Assembly (NCBI GenBank): GCA_943736015.1
Contig: OX031073.1
Location: 30,779,210 to 30,843,209 of the forward strand
Reading direction: 5' to 3'
Source: Tridacna crocea
Taxonomy: Eukaryota > Mollusca > Bivalvia > Cardiida > Cardiidae
Length of the DNA: 64,000 bases
Made by a program: the position numbers and the translations under genes. The notes beneath the pieces were generated by a model, which was not told the origin of the DNA, ran no database searches, and was given only the letters and a program-made list of their open reading frames with translations. Below are positions 1 through 9,783 of the stretch, in pieces (within the stretch, counting starts at the first letter, position 1; every line of letters begins with the position of its first letter).

Positions 1-150
1 GAAAATTAGAAATTTGTATGGAAGAGGGTAGAAAACATTGTGGGAAAATAAAACATTGTGGGAAAATAGTTTTTGGCACCTGCGTGTGATGCTGTCATTT
101 CTGTTCCCCACAATGATTTCTATCTTTCTGAATAAAGGGTCAAATAACTA
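1..150. mobile_element. MITE remnants, subfamily A
   Basis: Two broken copies of the hairpin stem (AACATTGTGGGAAAA occurs twice) and a CCCCACAATGATTTC right stem are visible. No TTAA ends remain. The DNA lies in the LRP1 intron that precedes the first exon in the window. Confidence 0.6.
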
Positions 151-162
151 CAACAGCACATA

Positions 163-391
163 CTAACCCTTTACCATACAACAAAATTTCAGACTAGTCC
201 AGATTAAAAACCCTTGCAGACAACAAAATTGATGTAACTCAAAAATTGAAATTTGTTTTGGGAAGGGTAGAAAACATTGTGGGAAAAGGAGAAAATGCTG
301 GTTACCAGCATTTTCTCCTTTTCCTATAATGATTTCAAAAATCTTCTATCTCAGGGTCGTAAAAACCAGGGATTGTTTGGTAAAGGGTTAA
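163..391 (+). mobile_element. piggyBac-type hairpin MITE, subfamily A
   Basis: Long arm left, central stem with the single-base-centred core TGCTGGTTACCAGCA, short arm right ending GGTAAAGGGTTAA. The left TTAA is degraded to CTAA. It is intronic. Confidence 0.85.
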
Positions 392-769
392 ACTTTTAAC
401 CTTTATGTACTGTATGACGTTTCGGCATTTCCCTTCTTTAGGAGTAGGCTACACAACAAAATAAATTGATATAAACAAATGTGATGTCTTAAACGCTATG
501 TTTACGTGAAAATACCCATAAGAAAGCATGCAATTTAGAGTAAATGAGTAAGACACATTATTCAGCATACCTTAGATTCACCGCAAAAAGATGGCAACTG
601 CAGCCTGATTCAAGCTGTAGTTACGAGCTCTCTGCAGCAAATAGGCGATATGTGAACCCCATAATAAAGCAAAAATGTTGGCTATGTAACATAATTTTTT
701 TTTAAATGTTTTTCTCAATACAAATTTCAAATTTTGAGTCACATTTGCTTTCTATGATTCTTTCTACAG
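392..769. other. intron sequence without recognised repeat
   Basis: This AT-rich stretch leads to a polypyrimidine tract and the TTTCTACAG acceptor of the next exon. I see nothing else in it. Confidence 0.5.
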
Positions 770-1048
770 GGGACCGCTGTGATCAGTGCGGATTACAACA
801 TTCCACACATCTCTGCTACAATGGTGGGGTGTGTACTGTCAACAATTCCATCCCAGTCTGCAAGTGTCCGCCAGGTTTTGATCCTAGAACAGACTGTAAG
901 AAGCGTACATGCGACGGTTATTGTATGAATGAGGCTCTTTGTACATTAAATGGGAACCAGCTTACTTGTCAGTGTAAAGCAGGGTTTGATGGGCCACGAT
1001 GTCAGAATTATATGAATAAATGTTCACCAGGATACTGTAAAAATAATG
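770..1048 (+). CDS. LRP1: LRP1 exon: EGF-like modules
   Basis: First LRP1 exon in the window; the gene continues to the left. Acceptor TTTCTACAG ends at 769 and donor GTAAGA starts at 1049. The reading frame enters in phase 1, so the upstream ATG at 706 is not a start. It encodes the last Cys of a previous module, then EGF 1 (six Cys, ends at FDPRTDC), EGF 2 (CDGYC to GPRC) and the first half of EGF 3 (CSPGYCKNN). The extracellular EGF modules of LRP1 sit between the beta-propellers and the membrane, and the receptor takes up many ligands by endocytosis. EGF 3 continues across the intron as CKNN/GGTC, which fixes the splice. Identity as LRP1 rests mainly on the cytoplasmic exons 14973-15120 and 28639-28761. 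Confidence 0.88.
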
Positions 1049-1134
1049 GTAAGAGATACAAAATATTCATATAAACTAGGGTAACCTAAGCACATTATTT
1101 CTTAACCATTCAAATCAGATTGCAAAATGCTGAA

Positions 1135-1287
1135 ATTTGCTGAGCCCTGTAGCCCAGTCAGTCTGTGGGACAGGGCAGGGGTGTCCGAACTTTCCAATCT
1201 CCATCTGGACTTGAGGATTGATAATTAACAAGGATTATTGGTAGTCAATGCAACAGGATCCACTCCAGTCTCATTGCTGATAATTTT
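1135..1287 (+). mobile_element. old SINE, 5' part, split by later insertions
   Basis: The head carries an A-box-like segment (GTAGCCCAGTCAGTC) and a body with GGATTGATAATTA and AACAGGATCCACTCC. The body resumes after 1636 (GTGGGGAAGCAGCAAAGGG). A younger SINE and a hAT element interrupt it, giving a three-layer nest. Confidence 0.55.
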
Positions 1288-1300
1288 AAATGGTTAAGTG

Positions 1301-1623
1301 CCGAGCCCCGTTAACAAAGTCGTTAGTGTGCAGGACTTGAGAACACGGGGTCCAGGGTTTGATCCCTGGCTACGACGCCTGGCTTTGCCAATTTGTTTCC
1401 GAGGATTGATGATAGTCACTGTGATGGGATTCATTCCTCTCCCACCACTGACCATTGTTTCGACAATGATCATGTGGGAAAGCAGCCAGGGGTTTGGAAA
1501 GAAAAATTTTGCTTAGTACTAGTAAAAGAAACTTCAGAAATTCATAGGATAGGTGCATTTGCTGCCGTGATATAACTGAAATAATGTTGAAAACGGCGTC
1601 AAACACCATACAATCAATCAATC
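1301..1623 (+). mobile_element. tRNA-derived SINE, full length
   Basis: A B-box-like GGGTTTGATCCCTGG is followed by a body with GGATTGATGATAGTCA. The tail contains ATAACTGAAATAATGTTGAA, a mollusc-type SINE tail, and ends in ATCA repeats. It is flanked by a 13-bp target duplication with one mismatch (1288-1300 and 1624-1636, AAATGSTTAAGTG). It was copied by LINE machinery into an older SINE. Confidence 0.75.
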
Positions 1624-1688
1624 AAATGCTTAAGTGGTGGGGAAGCAGCAAAGGGCTAGGAAAGAATATTTTGCAACCTACAGATAAG

Positions 1689-2857
1689 TAGGGCTCCGTA
1701 CCGGTACTCGATATATATCGAAAACTGGTATTTTACGTTCGATAGATATATCGGATCGAACGTTTCTGTATTGAACAAAATATCGATCATCAAAAGAAAA
1801 TAAAAGTAAAGCATATAAATACCCAGTTTAGTTGTTTTTAACGGCGAAATTCATTATGAGTTTACTTTAGGTAATCACTAAAGTCGAGTAGTCGAAGAGG
1901 TAGGTGTGGCTACCTGGGAAACTTACAACCAATCGAAATACGTCATTCTTTTTTACTTGCCCTGTACCCGTTACACAATGGATGACAATTAGCTAATACC
2001 CCTATTCTCGTTCCCCCGTCATGTTGTTTGAAATCTGCAAATTATGCATCAATCAGCAGATTGCAGACAAATTTACGCTGATAATTGGTCAATATAGTTG
2101 ATTAAAGAAAGGTAATGAACATCTCGTGATGTGATCGAGAGGTAGCGATGGAAATAATTGAAGCCATGACCTTTCAACCTTCCTAAGATTTTATTTGGTC
2201 GATCTTTTAATATTGCCGAAAAATGTGGCTCGAAAATCAAATCTCTTTTTCCATAGATTATCTGAAATCAGTGTTCTGACTCGCGTAAATTATTGTGTAA
2301 ATCGTTTTATAGACTTGAAATTTGCTTAACAAATGTTAATCACATGCGAGACCTCGCGTAAGAAAAAACATGGACAAAAAAGGCCATTATCTGTTTATCG
2401 TGAGTAAAATAACAAGTTTTGATGCTAGTTCTAATCCTTATTGAGAAATCTATGTCGAATCATGCGAACATACCTATCCAGAAATTAACACGCATGAAAA
2501 ATTGTTCGGTGAAAAAAAAAACACGGAAACCCATAACACAACAAAATGTCTCCTTGACACTGTCCAATCAGAGTCCTCTTAGACTGTCTTTTCAGCTTTT
2601 TAATGAGTAGTAAATGTAGAACTAGTTAGAATTCATATTAATTTAGGCCTACATAATTATGAAATTTCAATACAATCTAGGAGTGTTAAATTTGCGGTAT
2701 TTTGTTTTTCAGGTATGCTGAAAAAAGAACAAACACAATTTTCGCATTTTTTTCTTTCTTTTCTTGAAAATTGAAATATCATATGATATATCGAATATCG
2801 ATCATTTTGTATCGATACAAATATCGTATCGATCAAACTGACCGATATGGAGCCCTA
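1689..2857. mobile_element. hAT-type non-autonomous element
   Basis: Ends are TAGGGCTCC and GGAGCCCTA, flanked by a perfect 8-bp duplication CAGATAAG (1681-1688 and 2858-2865), as expected for hAT transposons. The subterminal regions are full of ATCGAT/ATATCGA repeats. No full transposase is present. A coding-like segment at about 2455-2610 (+) is similar to the reverse strand of the element at 57554-58913 (shared peptides IPI-KL--MK-CS and QKP-T--NV). Confidence 0.85.
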
Positions 2858-2934
2858 CAGATAAGACACTCTAGGAAAGCATGTATAGCTGGACTGGCTG
2901 CCAAGATATAGCATTTGAAAATTGGGTGAAATAC

Positions 2935-3290
2935 CATATACACAGAGCTCCAGATAAAGGGAGTGATTTTGATTTCAAAACTGAAAATATGTTAATTCCC
3001 CACGAAATGGGTCCTGTGTGGCTCAGTGATAAAGTGCAGGACTTGTGATCTGGAGGTCCTGGGTTAGAGCCTCAATTGGTCCACTGGGTTTTTTTCACAG
3101 GAGTGTCCTTGGGCAAGACACTTCAGAGCCTAGCCTGGTACTGGTGAAACCCAGGAAACATGAATATGTGAACTGCCACTGTGATTTGAATGAAATAACA
3201 TTGAAAGTAGCGTAAACACCATTCAAACAAATCTCCACGAAACCCTCTGTTGTGGGTACTTATCCCACAATTTTTCTTGCTCTATCAAAA
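2935..3290. mobile_element. palindromic MITE (TTGTGGGTAC family), split by a SINE
   Basis: The left half (CCAGATAAAGGGAGTGATTTT) and right half (CTGTTGTGGGTACTTATCCC) flank the SINE at 3008-3234. Related copies lie near 11660-11790, 22590-22740 and 33950-34030. Confidence 0.5.
3008..3234 (+). mobile_element. tRNA-derived SINE
   Basis: A box GTGTGGCTCAGTGATAAAGTG and B box GGGTTAGAGCC form a tRNA-like head. The tail GAATGAAATAACATTGAAAG matches the mollusc SINE tail type. An 8-bp target duplication CCACGAAA lies at 3000-3007 and 3235-3242. Confidence 0.75.
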
Positions 3291-3362
3291 ATTTGCCATC
3301 TATAATTGATGTCTGTAATTGCTTTCAATTTGGACATGTCCCAATATTTTGTCATTTGGTAA
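3290..3362 (-). mobile_element. MITE fragment, long-arm end
   Basis: GCTTTCAATTTGGACATGTC and GTCATTTGGTAACG are the long-arm end of a subfamily A copy; the rest is lost. Confidence 0.6.
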
Positions 3363-3394
3363 CGAATAAGCATGCAGAAAATGTAGGAAAAAGT

Positions 3395-3620
3395 TTAACC
3401 CTTTACCACACAAGAAAAGTTCAGACTTGTCTAAATTCAAGGCATTTGCAGTTACCAGTTTCATTGTGACTCATACCAATTTATTTTTCATTGATTGGGT
3501 AGAAAACATTGTGGGAAAAGGAGAAAATGCTGGTAACCAGCATTTTCTCCTTTTCCCACAATGTTTTCAAAACCTCTCTCTTTCAGGGGCGTTAAAATTC
3601 GTCATTGTATGGTTAAGGGT
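3395..3620 (+). mobile_element. piggyBac-type hairpin MITE, subfamily A
   Basis: The TTAA start, long arm, intact stem and short arm are present. The right end is mutated to GGTTAAGGGT. It lies about 110 bp before an LRP1 exon. Confidence 0.85.
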
Positions 3621-3728
3621 GAGGCCCAGGTCAGCCCCTTCACAGCCCTTGCAGGCTGGCCTGGGTCGATACTTTTTGTAGATGCATAAAGTGCTTTATA
3701 CACAGAGTATGACTAAAATGTTTTGCAG

Positions 3729-3878
3729 GCACATGTGTGCTGAACAATGCCGTTTCCAAAAACGATAAACAGAAGAAGGCCTCCTGCCAGTGTCCTACGG
3801 GATTCTTTGGATCATACTGTGAGAATGAGAAGAGACGATGTTTCAACTTCTGCAAAAATGGTGGAAATTGTACCTTTT
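3729..3878 (+). CDS. LRP1: LRP1 exon: EGF 3/EGF 4
   Basis: Acceptor TTTTGCAG ends at 3728 and donor GTAAGT starts at 3879. The exon is 150 nt, phase 1 to phase 1. The split Gly codon joins exon 770-1048 to complete EGF 3 (GGTCVLNN to CQCPTGFFGSYC) and starts EGF 4 (CFNFCKNGGNCTF). EGF 3 has a long loop between Cys 3 and Cys 4, rich in Lys and Asn. The frame is open across the whole exon, and the joined peptide has the expected EGF cysteine spacing. Confidence 0.88.
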
Positions 3879-3969
3879 GTAAGTGTTTGAACAGTTTAAT
3901 GAATGGAAATGTTGTAGTCACTTTCCTAGGCATATACCATTCTTTAAGCATATTCTTAGTCTAATTATA

Positions 3970-5315
3970 CAGGGTGACCCAAGAAAAATGAGACCCATGA
4001 ACATGTTAATAAAAACTTTAATTTTCAGGCTACAGAAACCAAACATCACACATGTTATCTTGACTTAACGCAAGGCCTGCACACCAAGTTTCATTAGTCA
4101 GCGCTTATCACTTTCTGTTTAATGACGTCTTTCCATAATGTGCTCAAAATGAGCCCCTCGGCGCTGGCGGCACACTTTAACACGACACACGAAATTCTCA
4201 ATGACTCAAACGCACTCCTCCTTTGGAATCTCACGAATCTTAGCAGTTATGGCCTCCTTCAACTAGTGAATGTTTTGGGGATTATTCCTATAGACATTGT
4301 CTTTGAGGTAGCCCCATAGGTAGAAATCCGGGGGGTTCAGGTCTGGCGAGTGTGAAGACCATTCAGGGTCACACCTCCGACTGATAAGGCGATCCTGGAA
4401 GTGTTCGCGCAGCCAGTTCAGCGAGTCATTTGAGGTGTGGGGAGTTGCCCCATCCTGCTGAAACCATTGATCCTCCCTTACAAACCCCCTTAGTCGGCCG
4501 AGTACAGCCCAAAACTTGCGGAGAACCCCTAGGTAACGCTCTGTGTTCACATTGACTGCACGCTCGTTCTCATCCTCAAACCAGAATGGCCTGATGATTC
4601 CATGTGTAGATATTGCAACCCACACAGTGCACTTAATGGAATGAAGAGGCCTCTGTAGGCAGTCCTGGGATGGGGTGGGGTAGTGCCCGAGAAGACGTTA
4701 TTCTTTGAGATTACATGTCCAGACAGAAGGAAATGAGCTTCATCTGAAAACCACAGGTTATTCAAGAAGTCTGGGTCCTCCTCAATCTTATGGCAAAACC
4801 AATCACACATAACCTCACGATTCCTCATGTCAGCAGCGGTGAGTTTATGTTTGATCTGTATCCTGTAAGGGCACAGCTGCAGATCATTGATTAGAATTCT
4901 CCGTACAGACTCGCGAGGAATGCCAAGCTCCTGGCTCCGACGCCGAACAGACCTCCCTGGACTGTGCAGAACTGAATCTCTGATAGTCCTGAAGTTCTAT
5001 TGGGTCCTTGAACTCTTTGGACGACCTGAATGAGTACTTATTGACCCACCCACAGATCTGTGCTTTTTGTGGATAATCACGACGCTGAAATTGTTTTCTG
5101 AAGCAAGCTTTCACAGTAACAATCGATTTTGTCTCATAATACGTCTCTACAGAAAATGTCTTTTCTGCAACTTTCCAAGGCATCTTGCAATCACTACTAC
5201 TCTGAATGTTCATGCAACGATTCTTCTTCATACACCAGAAAATGCAGACCAAAAGCTTGATTAGGAGAGACTATATTGACATATTCATGGATCACATTTT
5301 TTTGGGGTCACCCTG
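3970..5315 (-). mobile_element. full-length mariner-like element, decayed
   Basis: Terminal inverted repeats CAGGGTGACCCAA (left) and TTGGGGTCACCCTG (right) are flanked by TA (3968-3969, 5316-5317), the target of Tc1/mariner elements. Length is 1346 bp, typical for mariner. It lies antisense in the LRP1 intron between exons 3729-3878 and 5951-6065. Confidence 0.93.
4263..5252 (-). pseudogene. mariner-family transposase, frameshifted
   Basis: Three overlapping reverse-strand frames cover the protein. An N-terminal part (about 5252-4884) looks like the DNA-binding region. A middle part (4828-4547) holds the first catalytic Asp in FSDEAHF. A C-terminal part (4625-4263) holds the second Asp in QQDGATPHT and the third in SPDLNPPDFYLWG. 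I count 41 residues between the second and third Asp, a DD41D spacing as in rosa-type mariners rather than the DD34D of classical mariners. At least two frameshifts are needed to read it, and the tail after 4263 is out of frame, so it should be inactive. Confidence 0.88.
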
Positions 5316-5324
5316 TATGATTCA

Positions 5325-5458
5325 GAAAGTAATACAACTTCTGATTAGATATACCAATTGATTTAGTCAGTCAAAAGTCAAGTCATTTTAAATTTGGAAA
5401 ATTCTTGAGAATAACAACAAGAACGTTCAAAAGAATGATTGGTGAATACAGACCCTGA
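5325..5458. mobile_element. palindromic MITE (AACCATTCTTGAGAA family), half copy
   Basis: Only one half of the palindrome remains (AAATTCTTGAGAATAACAAC and GGTGAATACAGACCCTG). It sits directly against the mariner. Confidence 0.6.
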
Positions 5459-5601
5459 TGCATGTGCTTTGAAAAAGGTGATATATCATGAAACTGACAT
5501 GTGAGTAGGGTATCAAAATCTAGACCTTGGGGACTCGGTCAGGGAGGACCTGCAGGGGGAGTAAAATTTCACTCCCGCATTGGGTAGTGATCTTTACTCC
5601 C

Positions 5602-5798
5602 GGGTCTGTATTCAACCATTCTTGAGAATATTCTCAGTCTTACTCTCCTAGGTTTTCTAAATTTGTAAGTAACACAACTTCTGATTGGCTAAACCATTCG
5701 GTTTAGCCAATCAGAAGTTGTGTTACTTACACATGTAGAAAATTCTGGAGAATAAGACCAAGAATGTTCTTAAGAATGGTTGGTGAATACTAGCCCAG
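5602..5798. mobile_element. palindromic MITE (AACCATTCTTGAGAA family)
   Basis: The ~197-bp element folds on itself. CTGTATTCAACCATTCTTGA at the left pairs with the reverse complement at the right, and the centre GGCTAAACCATTCGGTTTAG is a perfect hairpin. Copies occur at 20812-21019 and 33147-33346. Confidence 0.8.
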
Positions 5799-5950
5799 GT
5801 GAGTACCAAAAGATACTCAGGTAAGTCACAAAAAAGACAGGCAGATGAGAAACTCTGCCAGGCTTGTAACTTTTTATAGGATGAGTAGATAGATAAAAAA
5901 TCACTTCAGATTGATGCAATCATGTAACATTAAATTAAATTACTTTACAG

Positions 5951-6065
5951 CTAATAGTGACCCATATTGTACCTGTCCAAATTTCTACAAGGGAAAGCGT
6001 TGTGAACAGTGTACTTGTGTCAATGGGGATTGCTTTAAACCTGGGCATGGACCTACCAAATGTTT
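5951..6065 (+). CDS. LRP1: LRP1 exon: EGF 4/EGF 5
   Basis: Too short to stand out as a long open frame, but clear from splice sites and cysteines. Acceptor TACTTTACAG ends at 5950 and donor GTAAGT starts at 6066. The exon is 115 nt, entering in phase 1 and leaving in phase 2. It completes EGF 4 (SNSDPYCTCPNFYKGKRC) and begins EGF 5 (CTCVNGDCFKPGHGPTKC). EGF 5 has the compact CxC start and the spacing of the membrane-proximal EGF modules of LRP1. The frame joins both neighbours without a stop. Confidence 0.87.
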
Positions 6066-6302
6066 GTAAGTAGGATTAATATCTTCACTAATTAGACTTT
6101 TGTATGTGTAACACATTTTCAACAAAATTGCAGTTATACTGCATGGTTATCCAGAGTCTCCTGTCCAAGGACTTAGGGCTTCCATCCCAGCCACTGGCTG
6201 CATTTTCGTATAGACATTGTTGAAATGATATTCTGCAAGTAGACCGGAATAAATCCTAAATCACAATTACTCTTGTCACACATCAGACAGTATTCAGTCA
6301 AA

Positions 6303-6530
6303 TTAACCCATTACCACACAATCCCAACTTTTGACGCCCCTGAGAAAGAAGCCTTTTGAAAACACTGTAGGAAAAGGAGAAAATGCTGGTAACCAGCATT
6401 TTCTCCTTTTCCCACAGTGTTTTCAACCCTTCCCAGAACAAATTTCAATTTTTCAGTCACCTTTATTTTGTCGTCTGCAAATGCTTTCAATTTAACCAGT
6501 CTAAAATTTTGCCGTGTGGTAAAGAGTGAA
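6303..6530 (-). mobile_element. piggyBac-type hairpin MITE, subfamily A
   Basis: Short arm left (CACAATCCCAACTTTTGACG), hairpin core TGCTGGTAACCAGCA, long arm right. The left TTAA is intact, the right end mutated to GTGAA. Confidence 0.88.
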
Positions 6531-6599
6531 GAGATGGTACTTGTGACTCCAAGATAGTAAGCCCAACGGAGCAACGAGTCTCAGTGAAATCGGTGTGTC

Positions 6600-6985
6600 G
6601 TTGATCTGTTTATGAAATGACTAAATTTATTTATTATATACCTAGCAGTGAAATCCTGGAATTTCCCAGTGTAATAAATTTTGATATCATCACTAGTGAC
6701 GTTATCAACTTTCACTTTCTGACGTCATTTGGGAACTACCTTTTTTTCGACTACATTTTTTTCGACTTTCAAACGCAAAATTACAAATAATGATGTTAAT
6801 AAGGTATATAATAAATAGAATAATCAACTGGTTATTTTTGATATGAAAAATATCTCACTCGGACGCGTCGTTAGGCGTTAAAAAAACTCGTGCTGCGCAC
6901 TCGTTTTTTCAATGCCTAACAACGCATCCTTGTGAGATATTTTTCATATCAAAAATAACCAGTTGATTATTCTCTATGTACTGCC
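6600..6985. mobile_element. unclassified element with ~75-bp inverted repeat
   Basis: The part at 6818-6972 is a palindrome with arms ATAATCAACTGGTTATTTTT and its complement around an AACTCGTGCTGCGCACTCG centre. The preceding part (about 6631-6812) has its own short inverted ends (TTATTATATACCT and AGGTATATAATAA). A second copy of the palindrome lies at 55845-56028. Confidence 0.65.
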
Positions 6986-6990
6986 TCTCT

Positions 6991-7115
6991 TAACCCTTTG
7001 CCATACACTCTTGAGTTTTTAAAGACCTTGAAGAAGAGAGCTTTTGTAAACATGGGGAAAAGGAGAAAATACTGGTAACCAGCATTTTCTCCTTTTCCCC
7101 CATTTTTCTTGCCAA
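6991..7115 (-). mobile_element. truncated MITE, subfamily A
   Basis: Left TTAA, short arm and hairpin remain; the long arm is missing after the CCCCCATTTTTCTTG stem. Confidence 0.7.
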
Positions 7116-7347
7116 CCCCAACCGTGCGTGTATGTGTTAACCTTTATTTCAAACATCTTCTTCCCAGAAACTACCCATCCAAATTTGATGAAACTTCACA
7201 GAAATAATCCTGCCATCATCCTCTTCAGGATTTTTTGAAATGATTTGAATCCTTAAACAGCTGGCTCCAGCCCAGGGATCACAAGTTAAACTTGGGATTC
7301 CATATAGTCCCTTCAATTTGAATATGAATCAAGGGAAATAACTCTTC

Positions 7348-7576
7348 TTAAACCTTTCCCAAACGACGAATTTTGGACTCTTCTAAACTGAAAGAGTTTG
7401 CAGACGACCATTTTAGATTTGGAGAAAAATGGCAGAAAGTTCTCAAAAAGGGTAGAAAACAGTGTGGGAAAAGGAGAAATTGCTCGTTACAAGCAATTTC
7501 TCCTTTTCCCACACTGTTTTCAAAAGATTTTTACTGCAGACACGTAAAAACCAGGGCTTGTTTATGAAAGGGTTAA
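7348..7576 (+). mobile_element. piggyBac-type hairpin MITE, subfamily B
   Basis: The ends have the B type CCTTTCCCAAACGAC, the long arm has TTTTGGACTCTTCTAAACTG, and the stem core is GAAATTGCTCGTTACAAGC. Both TTAA sites are present. Confidence 0.88.
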
Positions 7577-7895
7577 ATAGGATAAAGTTTGTTGCTATTT
7601 ACCTCCCTTAAATTATCAAACTGCAGTTATGCATGATTGGTGGTAGATAATTAAGTTTTTGGTAGAAAATATTGTTTTCAGGAAGAGTGATTCATTTTGA
7701 TGCTAATATTTATGCTTACATGAGTGGAATATTAAATTCTAAGTAAGGTTTCTATCCTTCAGTTTACTTTTTCCAAGAGCTTTACATTTCATGCCAATGA
7801 ATAAACCTGTTTGTATTGCCTGACAGTGTTTATTGTTTTCGAAGGCCCTATTTTTCAGGGTCATGAACACTTCAATTTGTGTGGTAAAGGGATAA
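7577..7895. other. intron sequence, mostly featureless
   Basis: Nothing recognised except a weak short-arm MITE trace near 7850-7890 (TTTCAGGGTCATGAACACTT, then GTGTGGTAAAGGG). Confidence 0.4.
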
Positions 7896-7937
7896 AAAGC
7901 CAGTGGAGCGATATAGGGCCATCATGGCCCTGTTGTT
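7896..7937 (+). mobile_element. 3' terminus of a tandem-core (pearl/Helitron-like) element
   Basis: GGAGCGATATAGGGCCATCA with the hairpin GGGCCATCATGGCCC followed by TGTTGTTT is the terminus seen intact at 16300-16332 and 37240-37272. The core is missing. Confidence 0.6.
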
Positions 7938-8173
7938 TGTTGTCATTGAATGAAATGCTATGTTATGGAAAAAGCGGACTTAATATATAATCTGGATATG
8001 AATCAATAACAATAAGGTCACAAAAAAACTACCTCTCATATATTTCTTTCAAAATTGTCTTTTTGGAGGGGAATGTCACTTCAACGAAATGATTTGTTTT
8101 ACCCACACAAAACAAATGTTTTCGGGTGTATACTGAATCGGCCTGTCTATCCATGTGTCGGCCCGTCCGTGTG

Positions 8174-8402
8174 TTAACCCTTTACCCCATAGAGCATTTC
8201 TATGGTATCTCTAATTGACCCTAAATAACAGCAAGGATGAAGCTGTTTCTTATGTGTATATGACACCTTTTGGTAGCATAGAAAACATGGTGGCAAAAGG
8301 TGAAATTGCTTGTCACGAGCAATTTCACCTTTTGCCACAATGTTTTCCAAAGGCTCCCACAAGCAGTGCGTAGAAATGAGTATCTATGGAGTAAAGGGTT
8401 AA
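8174..8402 (+). mobile_element. piggyBac-type hairpin MITE, subfamily C
   Basis: TTAA at both ends. Terminal TACCCCATAGAGCATTTC differs from A and B. The stem GGTGGCAAAAGGTGAAATTG changes on both sides relative to A. It ends 59 bp before an LRP1 exon. Confidence 0.85.
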
Positions 8403-8461
8403 AGCATTTGCGGGGGTATAAAGTCACATTCTGTGACAGCTCTAATTAACTCTATTTACAG

Positions 8462-8590
8462 ATGTAGAGATTTATACGAGGGACCTTTCTGTAATAGATC
8501 AATATGCCATGATTACTGCTTGAATAATGGAGTATGTCAGCGATGTGAAAGGAATAGCAATACAAAACTGGGGGTGTGTCAAAACTGCAA
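8462..8590 (+). CDS. LRP1: LRP1 exon: EGF 5/EGF 6
   Basis: Acceptor CTATTTACAG ends at 8461 and donor GTAAGT starts at 8591. The exon is 129 nt, phase 2 to phase 2. It finishes EGF 5 (CRDLYEGPFC) and encodes most of EGF 6 (CHDYCLNNGVCQRC and CQNC). EGF 6, completed in the next exon, has eight cysteines instead of six. The two extra ones lie in the stretch QRCERNSNTKLGVCQNC, so it is a laminin-EGF-like or otherwise modified module. MITEs flank it closely: one ends 59 bp upstream and another starts 25 bp downstream. Confidence 0.87.
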
Positions 8591-8614
8591 GTAAGTCCTT
8601 TAGATTTTAACCTT

Positions 8615-8830
8615 TTAACTCTCTTACCTAACAACAAAGTTTTAGACTGGTCCTAATTAAAGCATTTGCAGACGACTAAATAAAAATTACTGAAAATTTG
8701 AAATTTGTTTCGTGAAGGGCATAAAACATTGTGGGAAAAGGAGAAAATGGTGGTTACCAGAATTTTCTCCTTTTTCCACAATGTTTTCTAAAGGCTTCTT
8801 TCTCAAGAGAGTCAAAAGTAGGGATTGAGG
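8615..8830 (+). mobile_element. MITE, subfamily A, right end lost
   Basis: The long arm and hairpin are complete. The short arm stops after AAGTAGGGATTG. It starts 25 bp after an exon donor. Long-arm debris follows at 8860-8960. Confidence 0.75.
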
Positions 8831-9111
8831 AATTATCTCCCCTTGAACTTGACACTTTTTTCTGTCAAAGCTTTGGTGAAAGTATTAAGTCACATTCAGT
8901 GACAGCTCTAGTTTTAACATCTGCAAGTGTTTTCAATACGGAAGAGTCTAACATTTGAAAGAGCTTTAAAAATGTGTTGAAATCACAGAAAATGCCACTC
9001 AGCCTATCAGAAATTTTATGTTGGACTCGAAAATGGGTTTGAAATGAGAGTTTGCTGGCAAAACTGCCAATTTCACTCTGTACAAGCTATCAAAAGGTTG
9101 GAATCTTAGAC

Positions 9112-9340
9112 TTAACCCATTACCACACAAACCCGACTTTTAACGACCCTGAGAAAGAAGCCTTTTGAAAACTCTGTGGGAAAAGGAGAAAATGCTGGTA
9201 ACCAGCATTTTCTCCTTTTCCCACAGTGTTTTCTACCCTTCCCAGAACAAATTTCAATTTTTCAATCACCTTTATTTCGTCGTCTGCAAATGCTCTCAAT
9301 TTGAACCAGTCTAAAGTTTTGTCGTCTGGTAAAGAGTTAA
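9112..9340 (-). mobile_element. piggyBac-type hairpin MITE, subfamily A
   Basis: Complete 229-bp copy with TTAA at both ends; short arm reads ACAAACCCGACTTTTAACG. Confidence 0.9.
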
Positions 9341-9430
9341 TCCTGCTGAATAACTAAGGTGAAATTTTCCATGGTAAAATCCCCAATATTGCTATTTCAA
9401 AGTTAAGTCTCTGGGAGTAATATTCCCTCA

Positions 9431-9498
9431 GTGGATAGTGTAGATCCAAGATCAGACTGCACATTGTGTGCAGTCTGATCTTGATCTACACTGTCCAC
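9431..9498. repeat. 68-bp hairpin
   Basis: GTGGATAGTGTAGATCCAAG and its near complement enclose the perfect core CAGACTGCACATTGTGTGCA. Related AAGATCAGACTGCA sequences occur near 13815 and 37930. Confidence 0.6.
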
Positions 9499-9533
9499 AA
9501 AAGGTCATTGAGTCACGATAAGCAGCCTAACGA

Positions 9534-9762
9534 TTAACCCTTTACCACAAGAGAAAATTTTGGACTGGTCCAAATTCAAAGCATTTGCAGACGACAAAAT
9601 AAATGTGACTGAAAAATTGAAATTTGTTCAGGGAAGGGTTGAAAACACTGTGGGAAAAGGAGAAAATGCTGGTTACCAGCATTTTCTCCTTTTCCCACAG
9701 GGTTTTCAAAAGGCTTCTTTCTCAGGGGCGTCAAAAGTAGGGATTGTGTGGTAATGGGTTAA
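9534..9762 (+). mobile_element. piggyBac-type hairpin MITE, subfamily A (type copy)
   Basis: Reference copy for the family. TTAA, then CCCTTTACCACAAG at the left and CTTTTGGTAATGGG-like end before TTAA at the right. The long arm holds TTTTGGACTGGTCCAAATTC and TTTGCAGACGACAAAATAAA. The stem runs from AAAACACTGTGGGAAAAGG to its complement with one mismatch, about 32 nt per side, centred on a single T in TGCTGGTTACCAGCA. No coding capacity. TTAA target and CCC ends fit piggyBac, whose transposase cuts and rejoins precisely at TTAA. Confidence 0.92.
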
Positions 9763-9783
9763 ATAATGAAGATTTTGTGTTGT

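Noticed and set aside
706-769. ATG at 706 as start of an EGF protein
   Set aside because: It lies in the intron before a good TTTCTACAG acceptor; the exon enters in phase 1 and begins with the last Cys of an earlier module.
4122-4319. forward-strand frames over the mariner
   Set aside because: They are antisense shadows of the transposase pseudogene.
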